NCBI RefSeq assembly: GCF_046480435.1
Contig: NZ_PKGC01000020.1
DNA length: 64,000 nucleotides
Strand: one strand, 5' to 3'
From: Limnospira platensis
Lineage (GTDB): Bacteria > Cyanobacteriota > Cyanobacteriia > Cyanobacteriales > Microcoleaceae
Made by a program: the position numbers and the translations under genes. The notes under the pieces were generated by a model. The model was not told where the DNA came from. It made no database searches and worked only from the letters and a program-made list of their open reading frames with translations. Shown here piece after piece: positions 19,239 to 27,960 of the stretch. How positions within the stretch are numbered: position 1 is the stretch's first letter; every line of letters begins with the position of its first letter.

Positions 19239-20375
19239 TTAGGAATTTGGAAATATAAAAGATGTAACTTGATTGAGAAAATTAGCTGCGGCTTGGGGGG
19301 TGTAATTATTCATTAATTTTTGCGATCGCATTCCCATTAACCTAGCTAATTCGGGATTGTGAATAAACCGGGTCATCAATTCTGCTAAATATTCCGGCTG
19401 TTGGGGATGAAAACAATAACCGTTTTCTCCATCGGTAATTAATTCCGATGCTCCGGCTAATTCAGAACACAAAATAGGTCGCCCTAAAACCATTGCCTCT
19501 AATACTACCATCCCCCAAGTATCCTCCAAAGTGGGTAAGACAAAAATATCAGCTTGGGTGAAATAAGTGGCTAAGTTATTGTATTCTACCCGACCAAACC
19601 AACGCACATAATTAGTGAGTTGATTGTGTTGACAAAAGGTTTCTAACTCCTGTCGTTGCTCACCATCACCCACAACCCATAACTGATAATTAGTTTCTCC
19701 CTGTTTTTGTAGTATAGCACAGGCTTCTAAAAGATAGCTCAAGCCTTTGCGAGGAATAATTACCCCTACAAATAAAAAGGTTAGCTTTTGAGAATATGTA
19801 GATTTTAAATCCCGATCAGGAGTACCCAGGGATTGCACCCATGGCACCTCATAGGGATGAACAAAAACTTGATTTTCTTTGGCATTTAGAATCTCTATTA
19901 GATAGTTTTTGCCACCGTGAGAGTTGGTAATACAAGCGTCAGCAGCTTTTACCATACCGCGTCTAATAGCTAGACGTAGGGGGGAGTTACGATAGTCTAC
20001 ACCGGGGGAACTCCCCTCGTAAGCGATGACAACTCGCCAACCTCCTATAGGTTTAAATAAAATGGCTAAAATTGTCCACACGCCAAAGGAGTTAGAAAAA
20101 ATTAAATCTGGTTTAAACTGGAGTAATCGCTTGACAATATTTAGGGGAAGATAGGTAAAATTATCTCCATAACTATTGGCAGATTTTCTCAGGGAAATAA
20201 TTTGGCGATCGCCTAAAATTTCCACTCTAAAACTATCCTCTAGTCCCGGTGCGAAACCATGCCAGCGACTGGTAAAAACCGTGGTATCTGGAAATAACTG
20301 GCTGTAGCAACTCAGGGAAGGTTGCCAGTAGTAAAAAGCAGATGTAAGCAACCATGCAACGCGGGTATTTTTCAT
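19239..20375 (-). CDS. Glycosyltransferase family 4
   Basis: 378 residues. The N-domain is short, and the C-domain carries LTFLFVGVIIPRKGLSYLLE and the EDTWGMVVLEAMVLGRPIL motif with its E-x7-E pair. It is a member of the exopolysaccharide operon, 13 bp after the flippase-like gene. Seven GT4 genes in this island differ clearly from each other, so they are not recent copies. Confidence 0.9.
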   Translation of the reverse strand: MKNTRVAWLLTSAFYYWQPSLSCYSQLFPDTTVFTSRWHGFAPGLEDSFRVEILGDRQIISLRKSANSYGDNFTYLPLNIVKRLLQFKPDLIFSNSFGVWTILAILFKPIGGWRVVIAYEGSSPGVDYRNSPLRLAIRRGMVKAADACITNSHGGKNYLIEILNAKENQVFVHPYEVPWVQSLGTPDRDLKSTYSQKLTFLFVGVIIPRKGLSYLLEACAILQKQGETNYQLWVVGDGEQRQELETFCQHNQLTNYVRWFGRVEYNNLATYFTQADIFVLPTLEDTWGMVVLEAMVLGRPILCSELAGASELITDGENGYCFHPQQPEYLAELMTRFIHNPELARLMGMRSQKLMNNYTPQAAANFLNQVTSFIFPNS

Positions 20376-20388
20376 GATAATTACCTAA

Positions 20389-21351
20389 TTAATATTCGGA
20401 GATATCGGATTGTTTCATGGTTTTAATCGTTGTTAAATACTGTCCTAAAAATGGTAAACCGCCGATGGCGGGTAGGAAATATCGAGCTGTACACAGTAGA
20501 CCCAAACCTGCGGCCACAGTGGCATCAAAATAAGGTTCATAGAAGATAACCAGTGCTGCATCCCGAGTTCCGACTCCCGCGAAAGTTAGGGGTAATAAAC
20601 CCGCTAAAATTGCCAGGGGAGAAAGGGCGAGGCTGGACATAAATGGAGCCCAGGCGTTGAGAGCTAGGATAAAAAACCAGATTTGCAAGAGATGGAGAAA
20701 CCAGATAAAAATTGAAGTCGCGCTAATTTTCACAAGTTGGCGTTTGTCGCTCCAGAAGTAATTGTGCATTTGAGCCCATGAGATTTGCAGTTTTTTAACT
20801 TTTTCTTTAATTTTATTGGGGGCAACTTTGCGAATTATTCGGAAGAATAAATCAGCAAATTTACGGGAGCCTAAAATTGATAATCCCACCAATAAACCGA
20901 TAGTTACACCAAGGGTCATAGTCCAGAATAGCAGGTCTTTTTGGGGATACAAAAGCAATCCAAATACGCACCATAGCAGCAGGGAGAGTAGGTCGCAGGA
21001 TTTCTCAAAAACCACCAGGGAAAGGGACAGGGAACCGCTCAAATGCCCCCGTTCTCGCATGAAGTAGGCTTTAGCAATATCCCCCATTTTGGACGGTAAA
21101 ACCATGTTGAGGACGCTGGCGGCGAGAATGAGGCGGTTGGCTTCTGCAAATCCGAGATAGGTGCTTTTGGGCATAAGTTGTTGTAGTCGCCAAGCGGTAA
21201 ATAAAGTAATAGGAATTACCATGGCTAAACTCACAGGCATCCAAAAGCGATCGGAATTTAGAAAGATGTCTGCTAATCCTTGCAGGTCAATTTTAGAATA
21301 AATAATTGACAGGATAATAATGCTAACGGCAATGGAAATAAATCGCTTCAT
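20389..21351 (-). CDS. Flippase-like integral membrane protein (LPG synthase TM / UPF0104 family)
   Basis: 320 residues with about seven to eight hydrophobic helices. The phrases VLNMVLPSKMGDIAKAYFMRE and PLTFAGVGTRDAALVIF match the lysylphosphatidylglycerol-synthase transmembrane domain family (UPF0104). Free-standing members often sit beside DPM-type GT2 genes and are proposed to move polyprenyl-linked sugars across the membrane. That pairing holds here, since the disrupted GT2 gene lies 24 bp upstream. No cytoplasmic synthase domain is present, so lipid lysylation is unlikely. Confidence 0.8.
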   Translation of the reverse strand: MKRFISIAVSIIILSIIYSKIDLQGLADIFLNSDRFWMPVSLAMVIPITLFTAWRLQQLMPKSTYLGFAEANRLILAASVLNMVLPSKMGDIAKAYFMRERGHLSGSLSLSLVVFEKSCDLLSLLLWCVFGLLLYPQKDLLFWTMTLGVTIGLLVGLSILGSRKFADLFFRIIRKVAPNKIKEKVKKLQISWAQMHNYFWSDKRQLVKISATSIFIWFLHLLQIWFFILALNAWAPFMSSLALSPLAILAGLLPLTFAGVGTRDAALVIFYEPYFDATVAAGLGLLCTARYFLPAIGGLPFLGQYLTTIKTMKQSDISEY

Positions 21352-21375
21352 AGAGACAAATCCTAGGGCTAAAAT

Positions 21376-22332
21376 TTAGTTGTCTTTGTGATGGTCATAT
21401 TCCATCCTACGCAGGCGCAGTTGAATATCTTCTAGCATTTTTCGATTTACAGCCATTAAATCAGCAATTAAACCAAACATCCACAATTGAAAACCAATTA
21501 AAATTAGGATAGCCGCTAAAATTAAACTGGGAGCGCGAGCGCGGGTAGGTTCTCCCACAAATAGCACTAACCAACGGATACATAATATCAGTCCTAAACT
21601 CAGGGGAAAACTTCCTATAAAAGTGAATAATCGCAGCGGTCTATAGGTCATGAAAATTCTAAAAATGGTAAAAATTGACCGCTGGATATAGGAAGGAATA
21701 CTTTTAACTAATCGGGAAGGTCGTAAATAGGAATTAGTACGGATGGGTACGGATGTAATAGCGATACCTTTTTGACCTGCTTGAATAATGCTTTCTAAGG
21801 TATAAGTATATTCATTAAAAACATTAAGCTGCATGGCTGCTTGGCGACTGAAAGCTCTAAAACCACTGGGAGCATCGGCTATTTTAGTGCTACTGGCAAC
21901 TCGCACAACACGACTACCGAGTTTTTGCAGGAACTTTTTAGCAGCAGAAAAGTGTTTAATATTCTGAATTGGTCTGGCTCCAATGACGACTTCTGCATAA
22001 CCTAATAAAATGGGTTCGATGAGTTTGGGTATATCTTGGGCGCAGTATTGGTTATCAGCATCGGTGTTAACAATAATATCTGCTCAGGCTTTTAATGATG
22101 CTTCAATTCCTGCCATAAATGCTTTAGCCAAACCTTGATTATGGTCAAAATTTACCACATAATCAACACCACAGGCTTTGGCAACTTCTACAGTATTATC
22201 AATACTACCATCATTAATAATTAGCCATTCTACACAATCGATACCGGGGATTTGGCGGGGAAGTTCCGATAGGGTAAGTCCGATAGTTGGTGCTTCGTTA
22301 AAACAGGGTATCTGAATAATTAGCTTGGTCAT
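21376..22332 (-). pseudogene. Polyprenyl-phosphate-sugar GT2 (DPM-like), interrupted by an in-frame TGA
   Basis: The frame from 22332 begins MTKLIIQIPCFNEAPTIGLT and stops at TGA (22084-22086, codon 83) after GIEASLKA. The same frame continues with ADIIVNTDADNQY, the metal-binding motif, then PSGFRAFSR and two C-terminal membrane segments to a normal stop at 21376. Full length would be 318 residues, normal for a dolichol-phosphate-mannose-synthase-like enzyme with membrane anchors. The stop replaces a residue that is often Gly in this place, so GGA to TGA is a likely single change. As written, the product lacks the catalytic part. A sequencing error, a real nonsense mutation or readthrough are all possible; no other frame damage is seen. 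Confidence 0.85.
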
Positions 22333-22343
22333 AATTTGGTTGA

Positions 22344-24287
22344 TTAATTGTGTTTAATAAAAACTGTCACCACCTCTTTTGACCATTGGGGTTGATAAAC
22401 TTGTTGGTCAATAATGATTTCAGGGTTGTTGATTTCTGCTACACCACTGGCGATAATAGCGCAGGGAGAAAAGTCCTGATGGGGGGATATTTTGGCTTTG
22501 ATGGCAGATTCATTATTTATCATAATATGTCTAAGTGTGATAGGGCGATCGCTTTTTTGCTTAAACAGTACCCAAAAAGGATATTCCCAGGTGTCACCCC
22601 CAAGAATCAATCCGACATCTTTACAGTTTTCAGTTAGGATAAAATCTACTGATTCACTATAGGGTGCTTGCAGTTTTGGTATATTAATAAAATATTGGTC
22701 GTTACGGCTAAGAGTCCAAAGATTATTTACCTGATTCTCTGACAAGATTTTACTGTTAAAAACTAGAGGTCTTGATTCATTAAAAATTAACCATAATAAG
22801 GAAGCAATAATCATAATTATAGCTACTGAATTGGCAATTTTAGGCTTTAATAATTTGTCCATAATTACTCCTATAAATGCTGAGGATAGGACGAAAAGGG
22901 GTAAATGTAGACGACTGCGCCAAGGAGACCAAGCAATCAAGGTACAGAACAATAAAAATCCCACTATAATCGACAGCATATAAATGGCTAAATAGTAGCG
23001 CTGTGGTTGAGGAAATTTAGGTAATTTGATGACAAATAAAATAGATAATCCCATAAATAATATTATATGAATAGGATTGCCTGCCAAATCTTCATGATTT
23101 ATTAAGGTATGAATATCGAAATTTTGACCGGGCGGAAAAGTGGTTCTTTGGTCGTTAATATCAACTCCAATTAATTGGTGAACGGCGGCAATACCATTAA
23201 TTAATAGTAGATTAATATCTCGAGATGAAGTGCTTAGGTGTAGGGCTATATTTCGGATAGTGTTAGAAATTAAAATCGGGATGCTGAAAACCTCTAGTTT
23301 GTAGTCTCCAGAGGTTCCTAAAATTGAACCAAATACCTCATAATTTCTCTGAAAATGACCGAAATTAATAGCTAAAGCGATCGCACCAATAACCATAAAG
23401 GGTTGCCATACTTTCCAGCCACATTGCTGGAGACTAACTAAGCCAAACCATAATCCGAAGGGAAAAAGATAAAAATAGGCGGTTCCTTTAGTTAATACGG
23501 CTAAACCTAAACTTGCACCAATAGCTAAGGGATAGGAAACTCTTTTTTTATCTTGAATAGAAATGAGTGTATAATAGACAAAAGCCACCATCCAAAATGC
23601 ACCCACATAGTCGGTTTGAGTGCTAGATGCTTGTAAAATACCCATGGGAATTGTGGCACAGAAAACGGCGGCAAATACCTGCGATCGCAGTCCCCCACCC
23701 AGTTGTTTAGCAATTAACGATATCCCGATAATACTCCCTACCATACTAACCCATTGAACGAAATTAGCGAGGCGATCGCCACCACTAAGAATTTGCAGAT
23801 TTGTCACAGCAAAACCCGACCAAGGACCAAGGGATATTTGTCTAGTAATTGAGGTGGGATAGTGATTAACGCTACCATTTTGCATCCAGTGAACTACTCT
23901 ACTCATGTGATAGGTCATAGAGTCCCAGTTATTAGGGGGTGCGATCGCAGCAGTTAGGCCAATTATGAGGATAATAACTGCGACGCTGGCGATCGCCAAT
24001 TTGAGAAACACCGAAATATTATCAAATTGCCAATTAACCAACTTAATTTGACTTGTCCTCAGAATTTTACCAACCGTCAAACCTAAGATAATATTAACTA
24101 TAATCCATACCATAAATAATGGCATAAATTTGAGCCACCCAAACATACTCAGTAATTCGGTAATTAATACTACTAAAGTTCCCCAGGCGAGTCCAGTTGA
24201 TAAAATCCCACTCCGCCAACCTTGTCCGCTTTGACGAAATATCAGAAACAGAAATATAAGTGGAAGTAAAATCAGGATGGCAGACAT
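22344..24287 (-). CDS. GT39-like integral membrane glycosyltransferase
   Basis: 647 residues, with about eleven to thirteen hydrophobic segments over the first 500 residues, then a soluble tail. The first outer loop has PPNNWDSMTYHMSRVVHWMQ, carrying the acidic residue expected in the GT39/ArnT-like (GT-C fold) group. Such enzymes use polyprenyl-phosphate sugars at the outer membrane face. The donor would come from the DPM-like GT2 encoded 11 bp downstream, which is disrupted here. The soluble tail may bind the acceptor. The acceptor is unknown. Confidence 0.82.
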   Translation of the reverse strand: MSAILILLPLIFLFLIFRQSGQGWRSGILSTGLAWGTLVVLITELLSMFGWLKFMPLFMVWIIVNIILGLTVGKILRTSQIKLVNWQFDNISVFLKLAIASVAVIILIIGLTAAIAPPNNWDSMTYHMSRVVHWMQNGSVNHYPTSITRQISLGPWSGFAVTNLQILSGGDRLANFVQWVSMVGSIIGISLIAKQLGGGLRSQVFAAVFCATIPMGILQASSTQTDYVGAFWMVAFVYYTLISIQDKKRVSYPLAIGASLGLAVLTKGTAYFYLFPFGLWFGLVSLQQCGWKVWQPFMVIGAIALAINFGHFQRNYEVFGSILGTSGDYKLEVFSIPILISNTIRNIALHLSTSSRDINLLLINGIAAVHQLIGVDINDQRTTFPPGQNFDIHTLINHEDLAGNPIHIILFMGLSILFVIKLPKFPQPQRYYLAIYMLSIIVGFLLFCTLIAWSPWRSRLHLPLFVLSSAFIGVIMDKLLKPKIANSVAIIMIIASLLWLIFNESRPLVFNSKILSENQVNNLWTLSRNDQYFINIPKLQAPYSESVDFILTENCKDVGLILGGDTWEYPFWVLFKQKSDRPITLRHIMINNESAIKAKISPHQDFSPCAIIASGVAEINNPEIIIDQQVYQPQWSKEVVTVFIKHN

Positions 24288-24323
24288 CTGTTTAACCTCA
24301 GCATTCAGGTAGCGAAATATTAA

Positions 24324-25589
24324 CTATACTTGTTCAAAAATAATCCGGGAAAACTCGGATGCTGAGTTTTGTTTAACCCAATTTTGCATGGGTATAGGAT
24401 CGCAAAGTTCCAGAGGATTAGGAATTTCTAAAAACTTAATTAATCCCTTAGCAATTTCTTGGGGTTGGCTAGAATCAACAGTTAATCCCAGATGATAGCG
24501 TCGCACCATTTCTCCCATTAATCCATAATTAGAACATAGTACAGGTTTGTTAGCCGCCGCCGCCAATAAGAGAATACCACTCATCCCCACATGGCGCTGA
24601 TAGGGTGCTAAAACCACATCGGAAATTTGAAAGTAAGCCATAACTTCTGACTCGGGTACAAATTGATAATATTTAATAATTTGAATTGGCTTAGTTTGAC
24701 AAATTTCGGTAATTTGGCTGTCTAGGGAATTAGCAATGCTAGACTCTCCAACCAGGAGAATACACAGTTTCTGACACAAATCTGCTGGTAAACTAGCAAT
24801 GCTATCAAGTAGCTGATAGATGCCTTTACGTGCTGTTAAAGCACCAAATAACAGAAATACTCGGCGCTGAGAATCAATTTGGAGACTCTTGCGCCAATCA
24901 TCTATTATAATGGGTTTGAAATTATCCAATTTGACCGGATCAGGAAGGTAGACAGCTTTAGGTTGACTCGGAAACTTAGGAAACTGATTAAGTTGGGGGA
25001 CGGCGAAAGGATCAAGGCAAAAAATAGTTTGCAGTTGAGGATTAGCCAAAATGCGTTTTAGGGCTATTTTTTCGCGTAACTGTTGCAGGTAATTTTTCCA
25101 AGTGCGATCATAATTAGCTAATTGGTGATAGTGAAAAGTCGGCCGAAAATAAATCCCCGAAAATGTGCAAGGTGATTTTGCCCCCAACGCTAGGGGAATT
25201 TGACAGGTATCAAAATACATAATCAGACAATGATCGGGTCTCAAGTTGGTGGCATACTTGCAGAAAATTTCCCATTCTTGAAAATGGCGGCTTAGTCTTT
25301 TTAACCTAGATTTTCGGGAGTTAAGATGTTCTTCTTCGGCTTGGGTAATTGGCACAAAACGGATGTCCTGATGATGATCACCTTGACTCAATTCGACTAC
25401 ATCATGATGTGTCTCTATAAATCTAGGAGATACAACAATCTCCAAATTTTTTGGGATTTTATGGATTTGCCAATATTCAATTAAATGGCGAATATAAGTG
25501 GGATGATGACCGCGAATAGAAAGGTCAAACAACATCAATTTTTCTGGATAATTTTTCACGGTGATTTTATCCCCTAAATTTATCGACAT
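24324..25589 (-). CDS. Glycosyltransferase (GT4-like)
   Basis: 421 residues. A divergent GT4: the N-terminal MLFDLSIRGHHPTYIRHLIEYW carries the R-G-H-H-P pattern seen in several cyanobacterial EPS transferases, and the C-domain shows VFLLFGALTARKGIYQLLDSI and PYQRHVGMSGILLLAAAANKP in place of the usual E-x7-E. The first Glu of that motif is not obvious, so its activity is less certain than that of its neighbours. Its first 10 bases overlap the end of the methyltransferase gene. Confidence 0.75.
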   Translation of the reverse strand: MSINLGDKITVKNYPEKLMLFDLSIRGHHPTYIRHLIEYWQIHKIPKNLEIVVSPRFIETHHDVVELSQGDHHQDIRFVPITQAEEEHLNSRKSRLKRLSRHFQEWEIFCKYATNLRPDHCLIMYFDTCQIPLALGAKSPCTFSGIYFRPTFHYHQLANYDRTWKNYLQQLREKIALKRILANPQLQTIFCLDPFAVPQLNQFPKFPSQPKAVYLPDPVKLDNFKPIIIDDWRKSLQIDSQRRVFLLFGALTARKGIYQLLDSIASLPADLCQKLCILLVGESSIANSLDSQITEICQTKPIQIIKYYQFVPESEVMAYFQISDVVLAPYQRHVGMSGILLLAAAANKPVLCSNYGLMGEMVRRYHLGLTVDSSQPQEIAKGLIKFLEIPNPLELCDPIPMQNWVKQNSASEFSRIIFEQV

Positions 25590-26473
25590 CCAATGATAGT
25601 CATTCCTCTAAATAAAAGGGGAGTGTTGGCTATTTTTTTGCGGAGTTTATAAGGCAAAATGTTTAACAAATATTCTACCAAATTAATCAGATAAATTGAT
25701 ATACTGTTGATGGGAATTTCTAAGTAAATCTTGCCATTAGACTTCACCCAAATTATCTGAGAAAAACCAACTTTCTTAAAAATATTATAGATTTCACTGA
25801 GTTTATATTCTTTTAAATGAAAGCCAGTAGCTTGCTGATCAAAGTTTCGAGAAACATCATGGGGGCCTGAATACCAATTAGGTGTGATACAAATATACTT
25901 ACCATTGGCAGCTAAAGCATGGTAGATATTTTCAAGCTGTTCTAAAGCATCATTAGGATGTAAATGTTCCATTAATTGATGACTATAGGCTAAATCAACT
26001 GTATTTTGAGGTACGGGGATACTACAGCCATCGGAAATAAAAATTTCCATATTATCGGGAATATTCGCTAGTTTAGTAATTTCGGTTGATACATCAACTG
26101 CATAAACTCGTTTTACCCGTTTAGCGACTTCTAGGGATAAACTACAATCACCAGGACCTATTTCTAAATAGGTGATTTCTGGGTTAAGAAAACGGGCTAA
26201 TAATTGCAAACGCTGGTTAACAATCCAAGTTTGAATTTCAGGGCTAGATTTCCGGGTAAGTTGAGGATGATGCGGGACTTTTTGGAAGAGTTGATTATAT
26301 ACCTCAGTGTATAAATGCCCATTAATGCGTTCCTCTCTGCTAGAATTCATTAACTGGCGGGCGAGTTCTTGTTCAATTTGATAATGTTCTTGAATTTGCT
26401 CCCAGGTGCGGCTATCTCTAGCATCAGTTTTGGGAGTATAAACCTGAGTTTTTTCGCTCTGAGTTTTAGTCAT
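25580..26473 (-). CDS. Class I SAM-dependent methyltransferase
   Basis: 297 residues from the ATG at 26473. The frame is open to 26524, but its extra 17 residues are hydrophobic and unlikely. The SAM-binding motif is YLEIGPGDCSLSLEVAKRV followed by VYAVDVS, and the motif-IV region is DLAYSHQLMEHLHP. It is the first gene of the exopolysaccharide operon. The role is probably methylation of a sugar or of the lipid-linked precursor, inferred from its place. The end overlaps the next start by 10 bp. Confidence 0.85.
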   Translation of the reverse strand: MTKTQSEKTQVYTPKTDARDSRTWEQIQEHYQIEQELARQLMNSSREERINGHLYTEVYNQLFQKVPHHPQLTRKSSPEIQTWIVNQRLQLLARFLNPEITYLEIGPGDCSLSLEVAKRVKRVYAVDVSTEITKLANIPDNMEIFISDGCSIPVPQNTVDLAYSHQLMEHLHPNDALEQLENIYHALAANGKYICITPNWYSGPHDVSRNFDQQATGFHLKEYKLSEIYNIFKKVGFSQIIWVKSNGKIYLEIPINSISIYLINLVEYLLNILPYKLRKKIANTPLLFRGMTIIGCR

Positions 26474-26556
26474 AATTAATCGGTAAATTGAGGTGGTACG
26501 AATTAGGTAAAATACGATAAACATTCAACTAAATCTCGGAAATTTAGGTGTTTATA

Positions 26557-26715
26557 TGGAGATTGCTAAGACTCAAACAACCAAACAACGGAGAAATTAT
26601 AGTTCTCGGCTGAATTATAGTAGGCGCGGTTATCAGAAACAAAATTTTATGTTGATTATGGCACGGTTTTCATGGGAAGTCAGCTATGGACAGTTATTGA
26701 TAGTTAATATATAAT
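26557..26715 (+). CDS. Possible small protein of unknown function
   Basis: A 52-residue frame, strongly basic (RRNYSSRLNYSRRGYQKQ) and then hydrophobic, in the 340-bp divergent gap. No family is recognised and no ribosome binding site precedes it. It overlaps candidate promoter elements of the minus-strand operon, which argues against coding. Confidence 0.22.
26614..26642 (-). promoter_or_regulatory. Candidate promoter of the exopolysaccharide operon
   Basis: On the minus strand TTGTTT is followed by 17 bp and TATAAT (26614-26619). A second copy of ACTATAATT lies 18 bp further downstream (26596-26601), so two alternative -10 boxes are possible. They sit 140-120 bp before the methyltransferase start. 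Confidence 0.35.
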
Positions 26716-26750
26716 TAGAGTTTAGATAATTAAAACTGATGCAATCATCT

Positions 26751-26780
26751 TTAACAATCAAATCCATATTAATTATAATA
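26751..26780 (+). promoter_or_regulatory. Promoter for the single GT4 gene at 26814
   Basis: TTAACA (5/6 match to TTGACA) is separated by 18 bp from a perfect TATAAT at 26775-26780. Transcription would start about 25 bp before the ATG at 26814. Confidence 0.55.
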
Positions 26781-26813
26781 GAATAATCAAAGCATTGTTG
26801 GGAATTATTAACT

Positions 26814-27929
26814 ATGGCTCTAGTTCAGCCCGATGTGGCACTTTTCCTTCGTTATATCGGCGGAGGTGGTGCGGAGAGGGTTATGCTAAATCTGGGTCGT
26901 GGTTTAATTGCAAAAGGCTTCAAAGTAGACTTAGTTATAGGTAAAGCCTGGGGGCCTCACTTGGCAAAAGTACCACCAGAAATAAGGATAATTGATTTGG
27001 GGGCTTCTGGGGTTGGGGGTACTATTTGGGCGCTGAGAAATTATTTGCAGGAATCACAGCCTAAGTCGCTACTTTCTGCCCTCCATTATGCTAATGAAAT
27101 GGCGGTTTGGGCAAAACGTCTAGGGGGAGTTTCCACCCGAGTGGTTGTGTCTGAACATAATACTTTTTCGGAGGCAATACAACATACTACTAAACTTAGA
27201 AAAATTGTGCTGCCGTTGTTTGTTCGCTATTTCTACCCGTGGGCGGATGGAATTGTAGCTGTTTCTAAAGGGGCGGCTGAGGACTTAGCTAAAAGTACAG
27301 GTTTAAATAGCGATCGCATTCAATATATTTATAACCCAGTTATCACGCCGGAATTACTGCAAAAAGCCCGAGAAACTTTAGATCATCCTTGGTTTCAACC
27401 GGGGGAACCTCCGGTAATTTTAGGAGTTGGAAAGCTGGAAGCACAAAAGGATTTTCCTACCTTAATTAAAGCCTTTGCTCAAGTGCGAAAAGTCCGGGAA
27501 GTTCGCCTGGGAATTTTAGGTTGGGGACCTGATGGCGATCGCCTCGAAAATCTCATCCAAGATCATGGTTTAGGAGATGATGCTGCTCTCTTAGGATATG
27601 CTGATAATCCCTATCCTTATATGGCAAATGCTGCAGTATTTGTGTTGTCTTCTCGCTGGGAAGGTTTACCAACGGTTTTAATTGAAGCTATGGCGGTTGG
27701 GACTCCGGTAATTTCCACTAATTGCAAAAGTGGGGCAGCGGAAATTTTAGCAGAGGGTCGATATGGTTCCCTGGTTCCCGTTGGCGATCCTACAGCCATG
27801 GCAGAGGCGATTTTAGCCACCCTCGAAGGTAACACCCAGGCTGTAAACACTTCATGGCTAGGACAGTTTAGCCAGGAAATGGCAACCCAAGAATATCTGA
27901 AAATTTTAGGACTTGATTCTCCTAATTAA
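26814..27929 (+). CDS. Glycosyltransferase family 4
   Basis: 371 residues. The N-terminal YIGGGGAERVMLNLGRGL is the GGAERV acceptor-side motif of many GT4 enzymes. PVILGVGKLEAQKDFPTLIKAF and SSRWEGLPTVLIEAMAVGTP supply the donor side with E-x7-E. Unlike its neighbours it is on the plus strand with its own promoter, so it can be regulated separately from the operon it faces. Confidence 0.92.
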   Translation: MALVQPDVALFLRYIGGGGAERVMLNLGRGLIAKGFKVDLVIGKAWGPHLAKVPPEIRIIDLGASGVGGTIWALRNYLQESQPKSLLSALHYANEMAVWAKRLGGVSTRVVVSEHNTFSEAIQHTTKLRKIVLPLFVRYFYPWADGIVAVSKGAAEDLAKSTGLNSDRIQYIYNPVITPELLQKARETLDHPWFQPGEPPVILGVGKLEAQKDFPTLIKAFAQVRKVREVRLGILGWGPDGDRLENLIQDHGLGDDAALLGYADNPYPYMANAAVFVLSSRWEGLPTVLIEAMAVGTPVISTNCKSGAAEILAEGRYGSLVPVGDPTAMAEAILATLEGNTQAVNTSWLGQFSQEMATQEYLKILGLDSPN

Positions 27930-27960
27930 TCCTCATTATTAGTTGTAAATTCTCATTAAA

